Assembly: GCF_001642475.1 (NCBI RefSeq)
Contig: NW_019173952.1
Location: forward strand, 301,034-365,033
Length of the DNA stretch: 64,000 nt
Source: Fonsecaea monophora
Taxonomy: Eukaryota; Ascomycota; Eurotiomycetes; Chaetothyriales; Herpotrichiellaceae
Reading direction: 5' to 3'
Shown here: positions 37,888 through 49,033 of the stretch, piece after piece
Layout of the letters: each line of letters opens with the position of its first letter
How positions within the stretch are numbered: position 1 is the first letter of the stretch
The notes under the pieces: generated by a model
Told to the model about the DNA's origin: nothing
Database searches by the model: none
The model's input: the letters and a program-made list of their open reading frames with translations, nothing else
Position numbers and translations under genes: made by a program

Positions 37888-39141
37888 CTACGCCTTGGCC
37901 GCGAGACCTTTGACAAACTTGACCGAGTTGTCCCAAAACTCCAGTGTCTGCTTAAGTTGAGGAAAGAAATAGAAGCCGTGAGGGAGGCCTTTGAATGTGT
38001 TTACCGTCACCGAGTTCTGGGCAGCCTTGAGTGCTTCGGCGTATGCAAGGCCTTCGTCTCGAAGCGGATCCATACCAGCGATCTGGATAACTACAGCTAC
38101 AGTCAGTATATCGGATTTGCGCTGGAATGGAAAGCCCTTACGAGCTGGAGGTAGATTGCTGAGGTCTTTTGCCAGCAACGGACTCGCATAAGGATCGGGC
38201 TGCACGTCTGGCAGATACTGATCCCAGAACCACCTCATCTTCGGTGCATCAATGATACTCGCATCTTTGTTCTGCTGGTAGCTGCCGCCTTCATACTTGT
38301 CTGACGGGAAGAGATCCGGATGGCAAGTGACAGGAATATTCAATATCTGGCCGATAATTCCCGTAACACCCTCATCTCGAGCCTTGAGTGCGAGGACAGC
38401 AGCCTGTCGACATGTTACTAACCTACGGCTCGAGCAGGATGCAGACATTTTATTGCCAGTCACACTCACAATATTGCCTCCAGCACTTCCCCCAGCGACG
38501 ATTATCTTTTCGGGGTTGATCCCTAGGTCCGAAGCGTGTGATTTGCACTGAAGATTCTGTTAGTATCATCACACGTGTATGCGCAGACTAGTCTAATGAA
38601 CTTACCCACTTCAGCACATCGAAGCAGTCATTGATGGCGTATGGAAACTTATACTCAGGTGCCATACGATAGTCCACACTGACCACCGTCGCACCGGCTT
38701 TGGCAGCGAGGAAGCGATTATCCACCTCCTCGACCTCGTGGCTACCAACTACCCAACCTGGATTGTCTACAATGAGAGTCTTTCTTTAGTCAACACGATA
38801 GCTTACTTACCTCCGCCATGGCTTTTGAGAACCAGCACTGAATCGTTATTGGAGTTTTGAGGCTTGTATATCTTCAGACCTATTCGGGCGCCGTCCCTGA
38901 CCACAGCCTCCTTGTTTAGAACCTGATAGTCCTTCCCTGGTTCGGGTGCGTTGTCTGGCAATGGGACTGGCGCACTCAGCCATGCAGCCTTGAACTCTTC
39001 CAAGGGAAGCGCCCATAGATTTGCAAAGTTTTTGTCGACTTCGTCCTTCAAAAGAGCAAAGTTGGGGTCAACCTCGGAAAGATGTCCATACTTGGGCCCT
39101 GGGGTTGCCAAACTAGGGCCGCTCGAGCCTAGCTGCACCAT
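37888..39141 (-). CDS. HSL-family alpha/beta hydrolase (esterase/lipase)
   Basis: Five exons (39141-38811, 38757-38606, 38547-38470, 38403-38142, 38090-37888) give 341 residues. Splicing produces the oxyanion-hole motif SHGGGW across intron 1, the nucleophile elbow GGSAGGNI at the end of exon 3, the acid in AGMDPLRDEG across intron 4, and the catalytic His in GLPHGFY. That is a full hormone-sensitive-lipase (alpha/beta hydrolase fold 3) set. A further GT-AG intron (GTAAGC...TTTTGCAG) just upstream of the ATG suggests a spliced 5' leader. The protein lacks a signal peptide. It may belong to the same minus-strand group as the serine hydrolase and the broken amidase, but co-function is inference. 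Confidence 0.92.
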
Positions 39142-39560
39142 TTCTGCAAAACAGACTAGAAAGAGAAGCCTGAAGAAGTAATGCTTACCACGAGCCTTCA
39201 AGGGGATGTGAGAGCACTCGGGAAGAGGTCGGTGTGTGAATTGCCCCCACCAAACGATATATATGTGTACCAAGTGTGTGATACTGTGTCGACGCTCCGT
39301 TCTTCGTGTGAGGGGAAGACGGACGATATGTTCGATCTCGGTGTTTGATTCCCGCCGATCTTTCAACCGGCAGATGATATCCGCGGGTTTATTTACATAC
39401 AAGTAGTAACGACATCAAGCTCCGTAGAAACCTCCTTGTCATAAGGATCAAAACTACCTGCCACTTTTCTTTCTCGCATCGCAGAGGCTGCTTCCTCTCG
39501 GAGAGCACGGCTCAAATCGTCTTCCCTGGTGGGTGGTGGGCTCCAACCCGAGAATATGTA
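39142..39560. other. Intergenic upstream of alpha/beta hydrolase
   Basis: Contains the probable 5' leader intron of the hydrolase and its promoter. A short plus-strand frame at 39529 is antisense to the amidase relict and is not supported. Confidence 0.4.
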
Positions 39561-41283
39561 TCACGAGGAGGCTGAACTGGCGAGATCCGATACCCCAATT
39601 CTCTGCTCAATGAACGGCATGGATTGTAAAACCTCGCGTCCAGTCGTTAGCTTGAGCATCGAGTCCTTCAAGAGGGCGCAGACTACCTTTTCGTCATCCC
39701 GCCGTCTCCCCACCAGTTGCAGGAAATAGAGACCCCACGATAGAGCTCCGGGTCATCTGAATTTGATAGAGGTTAGGTTAGGCGTATAAATGTGTAGAGA
39801 GCCATACCGCCGAGCACTTAGAGACTTCTTGTACCAACCTGTCGTCTTCGTTCCGGGGCTTGGAATCGGCGTCGATTCGATCCTTCTCTGGATTGCCGGT
39901 CGTGACGGGGAAGGCTAGGGCTGGGTAGTCTAGAAGGTTAAAGATGGAGGTATACCCCTAGTACTTTGTCTTGTCTAAAGGGAATGCACCACCAGGGAAG
40001 CTCGGGCAGAGGAGCACATCCATCGCCTCCTCATATGAACTGGAACCTCCTTTTCCAGTCGTGGCGTTCCAGCGAGACAGATAATCGACCCTGAAGGCGT
40101 CTCTCTTTCCAGTCCACTCCCAGACTTCACGCAGACTGTGATGCCGCATGCAAGGGTTCTCGTGGAATGCCCATTTGATGAGAGGTCTTCGTTCCTCGTC
40201 GCCCTCCTTCAATAAACCCAACATACCCTGCTGGTGGCCAGGTGGATGGAATTCCACCACTTCAATGTCGTCGCGTGCAAAGAGCTTTTCCACAGTCTCT
40301 CGAAGAGCTCTCCCCACTGGTGAATGTGGTGTGACATGACCATCGTCCCACAGGATACCGACCTTCAACCTGCGTGTGCCGTCACCTCTTTTGAGAAAGT
40401 CGATATCATCTCTCCATGGGGTATGCTCTGGTCAATCCTGTCGTGTCGACCCCCAGCGCCGACTCTCATGACAAGCTCGACGTCGTCCAAACTGGGGCAC
40501 ATGGGCCCAATCACGCTGGGGATCTACTCTCTTCCTCCGAAAAGACCTGACATTCCTTAGGGTCAGCCAACCCGAGGAGGGTTTGAATCCGTAGAGTCCA
40601 TTGACGCCTGTAGGCTGGCATATGCTCCTACTAGTAACGGAGCTAATATCTAAGGGACTTCCCCTCAGTGCTAACAAGGCACCTTCGCTACCCGAACTCC
40701 CTCCGCAGATTAAGGCTGTATTATATGGATTGACCGTGGTTTCCATAAAGCTCGGATGAAGTGTCCATGGCCATCTACAAGCTGGGTTAGCAGTTAATTT
40801 CCCACGCGACCCACAGCCAGAATGCGTGATGCTTACCAAGATTTGTGGTTGAGTCGTTCTGGTGAAGAAAATGGCGCCAGTATCATGAAGAGTCTCCAAA
40901 ACAGCCGAACTTGTCCTGGCAATCGCTCCCACGCGGACAACGTACGAGAAGTTCGACTCCCATCCTTTCATATAGATGTGCTCCTTCGTACTGACTGGGA
41001 GGCCAGGGAGGGGTCCGATGGGCTGTTTATGCCCTGTAAAGTATTTGTCCAGGGCCTCAAGATCGAGAAGTTCTCGCACTGGCTTTTCTGTGATGGAGAT
41101 TTCATCGTCGGTAAGAATTTTGCCTGGTACCGTGGTCACATTGGAAGAAAGCCGCTCCGCGAAGGCCGTTATGGTGGGCTGAACCTTGGCAATCGATGTA
41201 TCTCTTTGCTCTCTGACCTGCTGGATTCTTTCTTTCTTTGAGGTTGAGATCGATATCGCTGTAGAATGATCCAGTGTAGACAT
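39561..41283 (-). pseudogene. Amidase-signature family pseudogene
   Basis: The ATG at 41283 opens a fungal amidase-like protein (GPLPGLPVSTKEHI, then CGGSSGSEGALLALRGSPL). A GT-AG intron is present near 40842-40777. After it the frame is broken by one extra base in an A run of GGAAACC. The catalytic SDIGGSIR element is degraded to SSVTSRSIC, and another frame change lies near 40540. The next stretch (TPWRDDIDFLKR to FPLDKTKY) is intact, then hits TAG (39960-39958) where the family has Trp. The frame continues (GYTSIFNLLDYPALAFP), shifts once more near LQLVGRR, and ends near 39561. About 45 residues also seem missing between EKPVRELL and EALDKYF. At least three frameshifts and a nonsense codon make this non-functional. 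Confidence 0.85.
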
Positions 41284-41800
41284 GCTGTCGAATCAACAAG
41301 GGGCAATGGAGTCTGATACCGCCAGATTGGTGATGATGTAAGAGATTTGCGAGGGGAGGTGGCCGGAATTTGTACAAAGCATATTGCAACAGGTGGAACC
41401 CTTCCTCTGGCACTGCCGATCTTCAGCTCTGAGTCTATTTAGTTCCCAAGTATGCTTGTAGGTGAGATATATGTGATAAGGCGCCAACTACGAGGCGGTC
41501 CGTTGTCCACTGGACTTTTTTTGCAGGTCTCTCTCTTCACTACATCTATCTGCGTGGAGGACGGAGCACATGCAGAAGCGAAGAGGCAGAAATTGGCCCC
41601 CAGCAGCATGAGCGAGTCTGAACGACCATTGCATGACTCTGGCTGGGAAGTTACTGTGCCGAGTATTTCGGATCTAATGGGGAAGATTCCCGAATAGGCA
41701 AGATCTGATTATCCGTCGAGCAACGACAAATTCCAATAATATGCTGGGGGATGTATCCAGCCCATCATACTCCAGGACTGACTCTTATCTAGAACGATAA
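41284..41800. other. Intergenic between two pseudogenes
   Basis: May include further decayed 3' sequence of the regulator relict at 41801-42904. No gene is supported. Confidence 0.35.
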
Positions 41801-42904
41801 TTAGACTCCGAACTCCCACACCTTGTGGAGGACTCGATGGGTTCGCCTTTCGTATGTTGGCACGTATATGGTCGCTGCTTTGCGGTGCATGCCCAGACCT
41901 AGCGCAACCCGCACACCGTTGCTAATCTAACAGTAGCTATTGCATCCAACCGTGTCCGAGTTCTCAGTGGGTCCTGCCATGAGCATGGACGACTGAGCCA
42001 GGAACAGACGATCGTTCTCGTATCTAAGGTTGAAGAGCGCACGGGCACGGCGATACAGGGTTGCTGTAGCAGTGGCTCGAGACCTCACCAAAATGGGATA
42101 GTCACTGACTCAGGCTGCCGCGAGGACAGCCGCATGGAAGAGGAGTAAGAGTGGTGGGTTTTTGGGATCAACGTAGCTTCGGAGGAAATCTGCTTCATCG
42201 ATGATGGGAATACTGGGATGGATCTCGGTGAAGTAAGTTTCAACCGAGGAGTCGCCGACTTCACGAACGGGGAAGCTAGTCAGGTCAGTGATGGCATCTG
42301 GTGTCACATAATGTCCGCTGAGCAGGTACGATGTAGGTTTCCAAAGTAGCGGAGGGTGAAATGATGGGATGGGATAGTGCAAGTACTGAGGCCGATGGGT
42401 GTCATGGATTCGCGTTTCATGAGGCCGCACAAGGTTATTCAGGTTGGCAGTATCGGTGCCAATAAGGCGATTCGTATGACACCATTCTGGTCGAAGAGAC
42501 TCTATTCTGATGACACCACGGTGTGGCCGAAGAATCGTGAAAGATTCTCCTCTTGTTGTCCTTTGGTTTCCTGGAGGTGCTGTGGCGATACTGGCGAACG
42601 TGTTTATGCGCTGAGAGGATCAACTACCTCGTCTAATTGTTCGTTTGAAGTTGAACCCTGCCCAAAGCTCGTCTTGGGGGAAAGTAAAGGTTGTGCCTGT
42701 CATGGGAGAAGGAACTAAGGACTGAATGAGCATCCCACAATATAATGAGAGCCGTGAGGTGTCGAGCCTCTGACCATGGACGAACCTGCATTCAACTCTT
42801 GCTCTCTTGCAAGCGGTGCAAGGACCTCCATTTTCTGCATCACACCTGACCTTTCGCTTGCGACGGATAAAACAAGCAGTATTTAGCTTCCGCCGCGACG
42901 ACAT
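41801..42904 (-). pseudogene. Zn2Cys6 transcription factor pseudogene (truncated)
   Basis: One continuous 368-codon frame carries a zinc cluster and the start of the fungal transcription-factor domain (VETYFTEIHPSIPIIDEADF, then TLYRRARALFNLRYENDR, then LGLGMHR and YERRTHR). It is interrupted by TGA (42622-42620), TGA (42112-42110) and TAG (41929-41927) without frameshifts. The second zinc-ligand Cys is Arg (CFIRRKRKVRC in place of C-x2-C). The frame ends at TAA 41803-41801, well before a normal C-terminus. Three nonsense codons, a lost zinc ligand and truncation argue for a dead gene. It was possibly the regulator of the neighbouring amidase and transporter relicts (inference). Confidence 0.85.
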
Positions 42905-43430
42905 AGAAGTGCTGTTGGGGATGTATCACCTGGATAATTTGTCTGAAGTTAGGAACCGTGAGGGTACGTGGGCGAAGTATGAGAGTGCATGCGGGTGCTC
43001 CGAGACTTCAGAGCTTAAGTTTCGTGAATCGTGGCTAAACTAAATACCCTTAGTGTATGCCACTCGAGGGAGAATGGCCTCCAGAGGGTGCCTTACCTCC
43101 GGTTAGACTAATTCCCCGTAGTATATAGCGGAGTAGAGCCTCTGTAGTTCTTCAGGTGCTTGAGTGGTTGGTCAGTTATCGTAAAATGTGGAGCAGTGTG
43201 TCACGAAATGACTTGAAAGAGACGCGGCGCGGATAGATTTATATTTGGCTATATTGACACGAGTTTGGCGTTGAAACAGTGCTATGAAGACTGGGGAGAC
43301 CTGATTGATAAGCTATAACCGCCAGTCCTGCCCGTGTGCAGAGAGACTTGTCCTTCCCGAATATTGAGAGCACAACACCCTATCCCGATGCCCAAGCATC
43401 AGACCGCCGTCTCTTTCACGCTGTTACTGA
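42905..43430. other. Intergenic in decayed subtelomeric region
   Basis: No supported gene. A plus-strand frame at 43336-43584 reads fairly well but overlaps the transporter relict and is not assigned. Confidence 0.35.
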
Positions 43431-43880
43431 GCTTCTCGAGATGTTCCTGCACGACAACGTCGTCCCCAAGGCCCATCTCCTGTCGAATATGGACGGGCAT
43501 GATAACATCCTCTTCCTTGCCGTAGTTGGTTTCTGTGGCCGTTTTCCAAAAGACACAGCAGCACCTGCACTGAGAACTATATAGATAATCAGAAACTGAT
43601 GGTCGGACGAGTTGTAAGGGCTGAACTTACCTCCAGTATACAAACCACCATAGGCCGCAGCCTAGACGGAATCATTGGTGAAACTGCCGAGAACATACAG
43701 CACAAGACTTTGAAACACGTCATACTGCGTCGCATAGGAGAGGTAGGCCACCACAGCACCTCGGTATGCCTCATCGGTGCAATCAATTTCCAGTCCTGGG
43801 ATTTTCCAGTTGAAGTTCCAGGAGTTGAGCCAGACGGCTTGCGCGATATAGGCTCCCGTGATCCACGCACATTTAATGGT
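43431..43880 (-). pseudogene. UNC93-like MFS transporter fragment (relict)
   Basis: On the minus strand a frame reads WITGAYIAQAVWLNSWNFNW, later ATQYDVFQSLVLYVLGSF, then a TAG at 43664-43662, then AAAYGGLYTGG. A GT-AG intron (GTAAGT...ATATAG) follows and the frame continues VLSAGAAVSFG. This order matches the C-terminal third of fungal UNC93-like (DUF895) transporters, where the last motif precedes the final helices. No matching N-terminal part is seen upstream and the sequence after AVSFG leaves the family. I infer a truncated, nonsense-bearing relict. Confidence 0.55.
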
Positions 43881-44033
43881 AATGCTGACGAGCCGTTGTC
43901 TCCTCCGGGATTTGGAACATTGATCAAGGACCCACGTGTGTAATGTGATTCAATGGAGGAACATGGTGAATTCTCCTAGGTCCTGGGGACCGTCTGACTA
44001 TATACCTTCGAGTAATTTACAGGGCCCTACCGG

Positions 44034-44067
44034 CGCTAGTCCGAAGGCCTTCGGCCGAAGACTAGCG
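44034..44067. repeat. Palindrome / potential hairpin
   Basis: Outer arms CGCTAGT (44034-44040) and ACTAGCG (44061-44067) flank an interior made of two overlapping perfect palindromes, CCGAAGGCCTTCGG and CTTCGGCCGAAG. Flanking ACCG and CGGT extend the symmetry imperfectly. Confidence 0.8.
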
Positions 44068-44391
44068 TGACGGTCATTACACGTCCTTGGCATCCCTGCC
44101 AGTCACAGTAAAGATCAGATGTCGTCACGTGCCCCACCTAGATTTCTCTACTTTCTCCTATATTTAGAACACCGCGGCGTCCTGTTCCATGAAGTCTTGG
44201 CGCGTACCCATCTACGCTTTCTCAGGTACGCTTTCCAAGGGGCACATCCCTATGCTTCCCTACCTGCGTCGGTAAACCACGTGCCTTGACCACGTGCCTC
44301 CTAATGAAAGGTCTTGGGCGCGTACCCAGGTACTCTCATGCGAAAAACCTAGCGCCCGCCCTTTCCCTTTGACTGAGCCGTCGCCGCTTTG

Positions 44392-44406
44392 CCCCCCCCC
44401 CCCCCC
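44392..44406 (+). repeat. Poly-C tract (15 nt)
   Basis: Uninterrupted run of 15 C residues. Length in the assembly may be unreliable. Confidence 0.9.
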
Positions 44407-44774
44407 TTACGCAGGGTGGGAGTGCGTCCGCAACCTCACCCAGCGGAAACCACTTCTGTGATATCACGAAGGCAGCATATCGAAACGCTCGAGGCTGCCG
44501 GATGTCTCAGAAGACATTCCAAAAGGTCTCAGACGGACACTCCAAATTATGGAATGTCACGCAAATGTCTCGGTTCACGGAATGCTAGGCCGTAGAACCA
44601 AAGGTATATGAACCCTCTCGAAGAACCATCTTCGGAGAGGCTCTTTATCTTTCGTCTTGTATTCAACCACGCATATAGTATTGGATAGCAAACTCATCTT
44701 GTCAGAGCCTCTTCGAACCGCCTTTGAAGCCATTCGCTCATTGCCCGCGACCGTCCCTTACAAAAGCCATCTGG

Positions 44775-47096
44775 CTACTCTTCCCTATAAAAGGCCGTCG
44801 ACCAGAAATTGCCTACCACATAAGTCTCATCCTGTAGAGGCGGGGGCCCGCCCGGTAAGCAAAACTTGAATACCTCATCCAAACCAATTTTCAGACCAGA
44901 GAACAAATTTGTTGACCATACAGCATTCCACGCCTCTTCATGCTTCCTCACGTGGCGACTCAGCCAATTCTCTGGCTCAGTTCGACGTGCTCTTTCCGCT
45001 TCATCTCTCCTGCTGTCAACTTTTCGTAATACTGTTGGCCAAGGTGCCGATTTGACATTAGCATTGACAGCCAAACATAGTAAGAAATGGACTGAGTTAA
45101 AGAACGGAACCCAGAGAAGTCGTGGAAAAACTAAATGCGCGAGCCCAGGGCAGACAACCGTCAAGATCAATGATGTTACCATGAAGAGGAACAAGTTGTC
45201 TTCCAGTATCATCCGGGTCCTACGTCTGTTTGCGAGATCTGGGTTGTGAGTTGAGACGATGGCCGCAATAAAAAAGAGGTTGAGTAGTGGCACGATCTCC
45301 AGCCAGGTCAGTGATGTGCGTAGTTGAGGTTGGTATGGGACACTTACGCAGAGATCTATGATGAAGATTCGTAGGCATTTGGCCAAAACTCCCGTATGTC
45401 CACTAAACACCAAATTCAGGAGCCACATCAGAAACCTACTAAGTGGCACATGAACTATTGCGCCATACAAGGCAAAGTTCACGACGCGAGACGCAAAGTC
45501 CAGTTCCATCGTTGTGGACCTCGTTAGCCTCGCAGAGACCAGGTCTTGCAGTCCGTAGAAACCAGCAGCCTCGATCGTGCCCATGGGCGGATAGAGGAAT
45601 GGCATGCCGAGTGAGGTTACGTCTAGTATTGACTCAACCTCGACCTCCGGTTCATCAATTGGAAGATAGGTGGACGGGATTTTGCCGACTGGAAATTACG
45701 CTCAACGTCAGAGGAGTATAATCAGATATGGGTCGTGATGACGCACCTTCCTCCATCGCATGCTGTTTTATTGTCCGCAGAACATCCAGCAAGATTCGAA
45801 AATTCGGGTCGTCATGGGATCGAAATTTGATGAGGCCTCTATGATCAGTATCCATAAATTCGAGGTCACCGTGACGTGGTTGCGTTTCTATCGGTCCCAC
45901 TATCTAGGTCGAGACAATTTTGGACCTCATGTCAGTTTCATCACACTCCCCATCTTGGCAGTAGCAAGCACCCAAACTTACCGATCCAAAGCTAAATCTT
46001 CCCATTCTTTCAGGTCTCTTTTCCCAAACATCATGGACGCTCGGTGGGATGTCGGCCCTGCGTATATAGTCGTAGAAGGCAGATTCGAGCTCCGCGGGAC
46101 CTCGTGTCCCGGGGAACATGAACTCCAGCAATTCTGTTGATGACCCACGGAAGAACGCAGTGCATGCTAAGCACGCTGCCACATATGCAAATCTGGTGCC
46201 CTTATGGGGTACTCCGAGGAAAATGATGCCCCTAGTCATTTCTGCAAGGCTTGAACGGCCTTTTGCTTGAACTAGAGCCTAGAGTAGATAGAATATTTGA
46301 CATCAGCTTTCGGGTTAGGCGGCTTAGTGGAAATTACTTACTTGCTTGAGCAAAATTCCACCAAAGCTATGTGCCATGAAGATTATTGGACGCGTAGGGT
46401 TTGACTATTCGCCGACTTGTCAGCCACGGTGCTGTGGTAGCGATACTTCACGTCCGACCTTATGTACATCATCAATATGCTTTATCAGTTCAGCTGCGTG
46501 GAGATGTAGTCCAAGACTGGTGCTATGCGAGTCCCATTGTGTTTGATGATTGACCGTGACAATTCTGACGTCTTGAAAACCATCTTCTTTCGGGAGCAAG
46601 TCTCGCAGCCAGAATACAGTAGTGGAGTTGTCGCGGTAGGCCCAAGCACTGCTCGGATTTGAGCCCAACCCGTGGATGGCAATGATGCTTGTGGTTTTAG
46701 CTCATCTGACATATGTTAGGGATCCTAGTCAGGTATGGAAACGCACTCAAGTGACGCATCCTGACCAGCATCATATAGAATTTGAACGGCTTGGTGAGTT
46801 GGGAGCACAGAGTATGGAATCCAAGTGTCCATAAGTGACGGCATGAACACGTGAAGAGGTGAGAGTGACAGGCACCAGAGACCAAGAGCAACCAGAATGC
46901 AAAGGTGAATCGCGAACGCGACATACGACCACCCATGGCACGCTCGGGCAAACCAGCGTGCAAACCAAACATAGGTACGATAAGTTAGGTAGATGCTGAT
47001 CGCAAGCAGCTGTAAACAAAATGAGCCCAAGGCAGGAGAAACAGCGAGGACAAGGCAGAACTCGAGTATGAGGCTTCCTAACGGGCTACCCGCCAT
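44775..47096 (-). pseudogene. PGAP1-like alpha/beta hydrolase membrane protein, pseudogene
   Basis: Coding pieces run from the ATG at about 47096 (MAGSPLGSLIL, with several membrane helices) through IAIHGLGSNPSSAW and FMAHSFGGILLKQ, the G-x-S-x-G serine-hydrolase elbow. After a clean intron, TRGIIFLGVPHKGTRFAY and MDTDHRGLIKF follow. A final exon carries a hydrophobic domain (44775 to about 45690). This order is that of fungal PGAP1/DUF676-type lipase-like proteins that often carry NACHT or membrane modules. Two in-frame stops, TGA (46422-46420) and TAG (46407-46405), precede the catalytic serine. No splice solution avoids the breaks near 46700 and 45910. The last exon alone is open for 276 codons, so decay looks recent. 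Confidence 0.7.
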
Positions 47097-47678
47097 ATTT
47101 GTCGAAGTGGCAGCCCTTGGTGAGTTTCTGAAGGTGTCATTCAATGGTGGACTAGAAGTTCAATCGACTGAATGGCCGCGAGACAGTTGGGGACAGCCTG
47201 TTTTATTCATGGCTTGGGTGAGCGTGTTTCCTCTATCAGTGCATGCAAAAAGCGCCCAATGGACTTGTAAAGCAACCCCATAGGCGTCTGTGATGTGTGA
47301 CGTGCAATTTTTCCTCTACCAGCGCATGCAAAAAGCGCCCAATGGACTTGTAAACAACCCCATAGGCGTCTGTGATGTGTGACGTGGCATTTTTCCTCTA
47401 TCAGCGCATGCAAAAAGCGCCCAGTGGACTTGTAAACAACCCCATAGGCGTCTGTGATGTGTGACGTGGCATTACAGTGACCGGCTTTTGAGCATCATTG
47501 GTGGAAATTGCCAGAGCCGAGCTCTGCTTAATGTCCCAATGGTGTATAACACCCCAACACTCCGACGGGGCTTGTCTGCAAAACTGATTCCTTTTGATCA
47601 AGGGAAAGTATCCCGCAATGTAACAGTTCGATCATGAACCATTATCTTTCTACATAATCGGAATTTTGCATTCCAGGA
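47097..47678. other. Intergenic, contains the 82-bp minisatellite
   Basis: Upstream region of both the PGAP1-like relict and the gene at 47679. The only structure recognised is the tandem repeat at 47230-47473. Confidence 0.5.
47230..47473 (+). repeat. Three-copy 82-83 bp tandem repeat
   Basis: Units begin at 47230, 47313 and 47395. Each starts with CCTCTAYCAGYGCATGC, then an AAAAAGCGCCCARTGG segment, and ends TGATGTGTGACGT. The copies differ at only a few positions. Confidence 0.95.
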
Positions 47679-48626
47679 ATGGATGCTGCTAAGGTTCCGT
47701 TCACCACAACTGAAGAGCTAATCAGCAAGTTAGCCAACTGTGACATCCCCCCTGATACTGTCACCCGCCTCCGCGGAGAGCTTTCGTGCCCAGTCCTGGA
47801 GGAACTATATCCGCTGCTCGACTTTGTCGGTCGTAGGTCAAGCCTCAACATCGACCCCATCCACAAACACCTCCAGAAGGGCCGCAAGATTGTCCTCACT
47901 GAAGACCCGAGTCTGCACCTTGTCTGGTTTTCCGACACCGTCTACATCAAACCACTGCCGCACTACCTGCTCAGTCACTCATTCTGGAAGAAGAACCTCG
48001 GTCAAGGACAGCCGCACCGCGGCGAGGCGCTGGGGTTCGTGCGCTCGTACGGACGGCTCATTCAGTACCCTTCGGATTTCGAGTTGGCCAAGGAGGCGAA
48101 ACTCATCCCATCGTCATCGCCAAACGAGTATACAGAAGGTCTCACCTACACTGTGTTCGCGGCATTTATTCGCAGCTTTTCAAAAATAAGCGACGCCGAG
48201 GTATCTCGTAGGTGGAACTTTGGCCAGCTCCGCCTGTCGCGTCTGCACTGGGCCGTGCGCATTTTGCAACCCAGATCCGCGACGACCAAGGGGTTCCTGC
48301 ACAGACTGTTCTACGAGGAGCAATTTTGGCACACGGGCCAGTTCCTCAACGAATTTGCGGCCCCCCTTTTGTTCGTGTTCGCGGCGCTGTCGTTGATCCT
48401 ATCGGCCATGCAGGTCGTGCTGGCTGCCAAGTCTGATGATGAGGGGAGTTGGCGAGTCTTCGAGGAAGTGAGCGCGTGGTTTGCGGTTGTAGCCATCATC
48501 GTGCTCGTCGTTGTGTTTGTTGGTCTGGGAGCCATTGTAGTTGGTATCTGGGTATTGCAGTTTCATTTCGGGTATCGGTCATGGAAGAGGACTCGAGGAC
48601 AGGAGGTGGAGGAGGTGCAACACTAG
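47679..48626 (+). CDS. Intact two-helix membrane protein, probable DUF6601 family
   Basis: A single intronless frame of 315 residues starts at the ATG at 47679. The soluble N-terminal 200 residues contain LHLVWFSDTVYIKPLPHYLLSH, then RLHWAVRIL, a pattern I recall from fungal DUF6601 proteins. The last 90 residues hold two membrane helices (near EFAAPLLFVFAALSLILSAM and VVAIIVLVVVFVGLGAIVVG) and a short basic tail. Function is unknown. It is the last intact gene before the mutated repeat block and is bordered on the left by pseudogenes. It shows no nonsense codon and normal codon use. Family assignment is from memory of motifs. Confidence 0.75.
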   Translation: MDAAKVPFTTTEELISKLANCDIPPDTVTRLRGELSCPVLEELYPLLDFVGRRSSLNIDPIHKHLQKGRKIVLTEDPSLHLVWFSDTVYIKPLPHYLLSHSFWKKNLGQGQPHRGEALGFVRSYGRLIQYPSDFELAKEAKLIPSSSPNEYTEGLTYTVFAAFIRSFSKISDAEVSRRWNFGQLRLSRLHWAVRILQPRSATTKGFLHRLFYEEQFWHTGQFLNEFAAPLLFVFAALSLILSAMQVVLAAKSDDEGSWRVFEEVSAWFAVVAIIVLVVVFVGLGAIVVGIWVLQFHFGYRSWKRTRGQEVEEVQH

Positions 48627-49033
48627 TCGTTCTTCAAGTTGATTTAGTCGATAGGCGGAGCGTCTGCAGGGGGGATTCTGATACTTATTAGGTTAATTTA
48701 TTTCATAAGTATGACGAAAGAACATACTTACGGACCTCAAATAATGTAAGGATCATTTATCCTCGTGTCTTTCCTGCGGCCAAGCTCCTAACTAATATGA
48801 TACCCTGGGCATGGCCGATGCCCTCCCTAGTTAGGAAATATCTTAGCACCGGGTTTGCTAAGCTACTACTGTTTCAGGAAAAAAGCTCACCCAAACCTAA
48901 AGGCCATACCTAAACTTCGCAGTACTCTTCAAATTACTCTAGGCGTCTTCAATTTTGTTGATTTCGAGAAGGTCCGCCTCGATTAATCCGAAAATCACCT
49001 CAGATTCATGAAAATCACCGTAGTGCAGAAGAA
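48627..49033. other. Transition between unique sequence and repeat block
   Basis: No gene. Sequence still has normal CpA/TpG content; the depleted composition begins near 49080. Confidence 0.5.

Larger units (their letters stand above)
43945..44774. other. Intergenic with palindrome and poly-C tract
   Basis: Apart from the hairpin at 44034-44067 and the C run at 44392-44406, no gene is supported. Confidence 0.4.

Noticed and set aside
43336..43584. Plus-strand 82-codon frame
   Set aside because: Reads acceptably but overlaps the UNC93-like relict on the other strand and has no recognised family or gene context.
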